A stretch of 64,000 nt of DNA, from contig NC_054084.1 in the NCBI RefSeq assembly GCF_017562075.2, forward strand, positions 41,632,197 through 41,696,196. Direction: 5' to 3'. Positions 61,425 through 64,000 of this stretch are shown here, piece by piece (within the stretch, counting starts at the first letter, position 1; each line of letters opens with the position of its first letter). The stretch is from Anopheles merus. Its lineage: Eukaryota > Arthropoda > Insecta > Diptera > Culicidae. Position numbers and translations under genes: made by a program. Below the pieces are notes generated by a model. It worked only from the letters and a program-made list of their open reading frames with translations, was not told the origin of the DNA and did no database searches.

Positions 61425-63324
61425 AAGGGCAACCGCGTTCGGGATGTTGGCGATACTGTCGTAAAATATAAATGACACAGGGCACGTAGTAAAAATTGCC
61501 CTTTTGGTTTGTTTTCCTGGTTCTCCAAAACTCTGCAGCTTAGTAACTTACAGCACGAAAAAAATCGCATGCCGCCAATTCTATTGGAATTTTGTGCCAG
61601 CTTGTCACCATAAAACTCCGACACAGTAACCACAAACGGTGAGTTGCCAGGGCGAATCGAGCTTACGGTTTAAGCTTTCCCGTCGACATCGGTGAGGACG
61701 ACGATGACGATGATGATGGAGTAGAAAAAGTGAATGAGAGCTACAAGGCAACAAGAACGGTTGCTTTTTCGCTTAGCCATTTTTTTATTTTTCCACATAC
61801 AATCCCGCAAAGCTAGCCAGTGGGGCATGGGTGCTGTTTGTTTTTATTTTCTAACCGCATAACCGAACTGCGTAGCTACGGTTTCAAAACACGGGAAAAC
61901 ATGCTTGATTTTTTGTCACTTTTGTTGGTGTGTGCCGTGGTCGTGTTCAGGTATTGTGCATACCGTCGAGAAAATGTGTGAACGGGAGTATTGCAATCCT
62001 TCTATCATTGCGTTTTATTTTGGGATTAAAAGCGCTTTCCTATTTATTTGCCCAATGGTTCGAGTGGAGCACATTTATTACTAGTGGCATGAACAAACGT
62101 GTTACATAAATCAGAGACAAAACGGTGAGCTCTGGCGTGAATCTAGACTGCCGAAACGTTGGCGAACTATCGATTCACCCTTTTGAATCCATTGATCTAA
62201 CAGGGAAGGATTCGTATGGTCCTGTACACAGTCCGATACAGGTGCTGTGAAGTATTGGACAATATTTGCACGTCGCTGGATTTCATGCTCACTTGCTCAT
62301 AACCAAAGGTACTCGTAGGGCAGCCAACAACCATCCAAACGCGAGCTCTCTTTGCTTTATGTTATCGTACATTTGTCACCGCTTACATTACAATCGTTCA
62401 TATTTATAACCATGTTGACAACACTTTTTCAGGATGTTCTTCATTGCAGTCTAGCCGTTTGATTCAATTGACTTCTCACTCGGTTGACATCAAACCGACA
62501 GTAACAACAACAACAACAGTAAAATACAATGTCCCTAAACCGAAAGATCTTCGCCCTTCCCCTACGCAGCAATATCCATTCACCCAAAACACACTCATAA
62601 AGCAACATTAGTGTCATCGTTGCTGTAAATGAGAATCGTCTGGAGGGTGTGGTTCACACATTCTGCCAGTCTCCTTTAACCAACACACCCTCACCAATGC
62701 TACGGGCAAACACACATTTAGAAGGAAATTGAGAGGAACAAATCGTTTCCACGCAAAATCATTAATCGTGCTTAAAGCTGGCCGCATTTCGCACGGTTTG
62801 TTTGGGCGGGAACAGATAAGGCTGCCAGTTTCGGTCCAGAAAGTGTGTCAACTACGGATGAAGCTTGGTAATAGCATGGGTTTGATGGCGTACAATCAAG
62901 GTTAATATTTTGAAATTTATATTATGGCAGCATGAAGAAGATGAAAATCTTGCAGTTTTAGTACCATTCCTTTTGATTAATCATAGGTAATTTCAAAACA
63001 ATTTTTTTTCGTTTTCAAACCAACACTCCTTTTTGGCTCTTTTTGGTTCAACTTGATTAAAAAATTATTTTTTACATACTTATTAATCACCCGTAAAAGT
63101 ATACAATACGGTGGACAGTAGTACACATTTAGTAAAAACGAACGACCAAAGGCGAATAATTTCACTCCCGCGGGTCCAATCATTCTTTGACAGCCCCACG
63201 CATTCCGCACTTCTTCATTAACAATTTGTATCCATGGTAAGATCAGCTTAAAATAAACCACTCATAACTTCCACCATCATTATCCTTGCGCTGTAAACCA
63301 TCTCCCACGGCCACGGCTTTTGAA
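61422..63324. other. Intergenic stretch
   Basis: No gene seen. It contains a GAC/GAT repeat near 61694-61718 and a CAA run near 62505-62518. Confidence 0.4.
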
Positions 63325-63415
63325 TATAAAAGCGTAATCGTCTACGCACCAGCAACAAAGAGCTACATTCGGAGCTTAGAATATCAAAAATTGTTGCTCT
63401 AAACTTCCATCACAG
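63325..63415 (+). promoter_or_regulatory. Possible TATA promoter and short first exon
   Basis: TATAAAAG at 63325-63332 is a strong TATA match. About 26 bases downstream, ACCAGCAACA could be a start region. The following sequence to 63415 has no ATG and ends CACAG/GTAATG, a usable donor. This could be the first non-coding exon of a gene to the right of the window. Random TATAAA matches are common in AT-rich DNA. Confidence 0.25.
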
Positions 63416-64000
63416 GTAATGCAGGCCGGCATGACGGGATGAATGCGTGGAATTTGCTTCGCACGAATTCCTTCCAGCAAAGTTCCGCGATCCATACGCA
63501 AATTTATCAAACTCAACTGGCCCCAGCCCCCATCCCACCCAGAAGCTCGTTGCCGTTGTTTTCCCATTGACTTCCGGATGCAAAGGGAAAGCTCTTGGAT
63601 TTACTAATGAATTCCAAATGTGAACCCAGCGTACTTCGTCGTTCTCGTCGCCCTGCTTCACTACCGGTATGGGGAATTAAATTTATCAAAATATTAATTC
63701 ACTCGCTTTCGACGTTGATCTGCGTTCCCCTGGGTTTTCCTTGCCCAAATATTGAGCGGGTTGCTTAATTTCGAAATTGCCACCCTGCTCCTTTTTTTAA
63801 AACAAAAAAAGCTCCCTTTCCGCTTTTGCTAAGAAGTACTGACGCGCCGAAAGTTGAGGTATAATTAATTACCATGATAAATATTCACCTCCACCGTTAT
63901 GGTCCCGTTTCGCTGCCAGTTTCTCTGTCTCATTCCTTCACTCCTCCTCACTTTGCTTCTCACGTGAAATCAACCCATCACACATCATGAGGGTGAAAAC
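63416..64000. other. End of window, no supported gene
   Basis: No + strand gene is seen. An 83-codon open frame on the - strand (63410-63661) has fairly coding-like codons at its start but no splice sites or recognisable domain, so I do not call it. Confidence 0.3.

Noticed and set aside
63410..63661. 83-codon - strand open frame at the window edge
   Set aside because: Codons look reasonable at the start but there is no splice context or family match, and the other - strand frame overlaps it.

Overview
The window looks like a mosquito chromosome, most likely Anopheles of the gambiae complex. It is AT-rich, almost entirely non-coding DNA with short GT-AG introns, many CA/CT microsatellites and several copies of a tRNA-derived SINE. 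That SINE has a (GAA)n tail and matches, from memory, the Anopheles gambiae SINE200 family. One copy has a perfect 13-bp target-site duplication.

The only gene I can reconstruct with confidence lies on the + strand at 51436-59821. It has 11 coding exons, all with GT-AG introns and consistent phases. It encodes a 607-residue single-pass cell-surface protein: signal peptide, LRRNT cysteine cap, about 15 leucine-rich repeats, LRRCT cap, one transmembrane helix and a short cytoplasmic tail with a run of seven prolines. A plausible non-coding 5' leader (46614-46702, 46839-46858, 51429-51435) contains no ATG. The last intron is mostly filled by a 2.1-kb non-autonomous hAT-like element.

The most interesting observation is at the end of this gene. 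The TAA stop (59819-59821) is followed by C and then by 95 sense codons in the same frame, ending at a TAG (60107-60109). A 56-nt, 22-bp stem-loop begins 12 nt after the stop. This combination suggests programmed stop-codon readthrough, giving a 703-residue long form with a 95-residue cytoplasmic extension.

The left 46 kb has no recognisable complete gene. It does contain a near-perfect recursive splice site (ratchet point) at 15811/15812, which marks it as part of a very long + strand intron. A candidate 33-nt in-frame micro-exon at 229-261 and a candidate terminal exon at 27774-27912 agree in reading phase and flank that site. They could belong to one neighbouring or overlapping gene, but this is inference. 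The last 4 kb is the 3' flank of the LRR gene, with a GA microsatellite and a possible TATA promoter near 63325.
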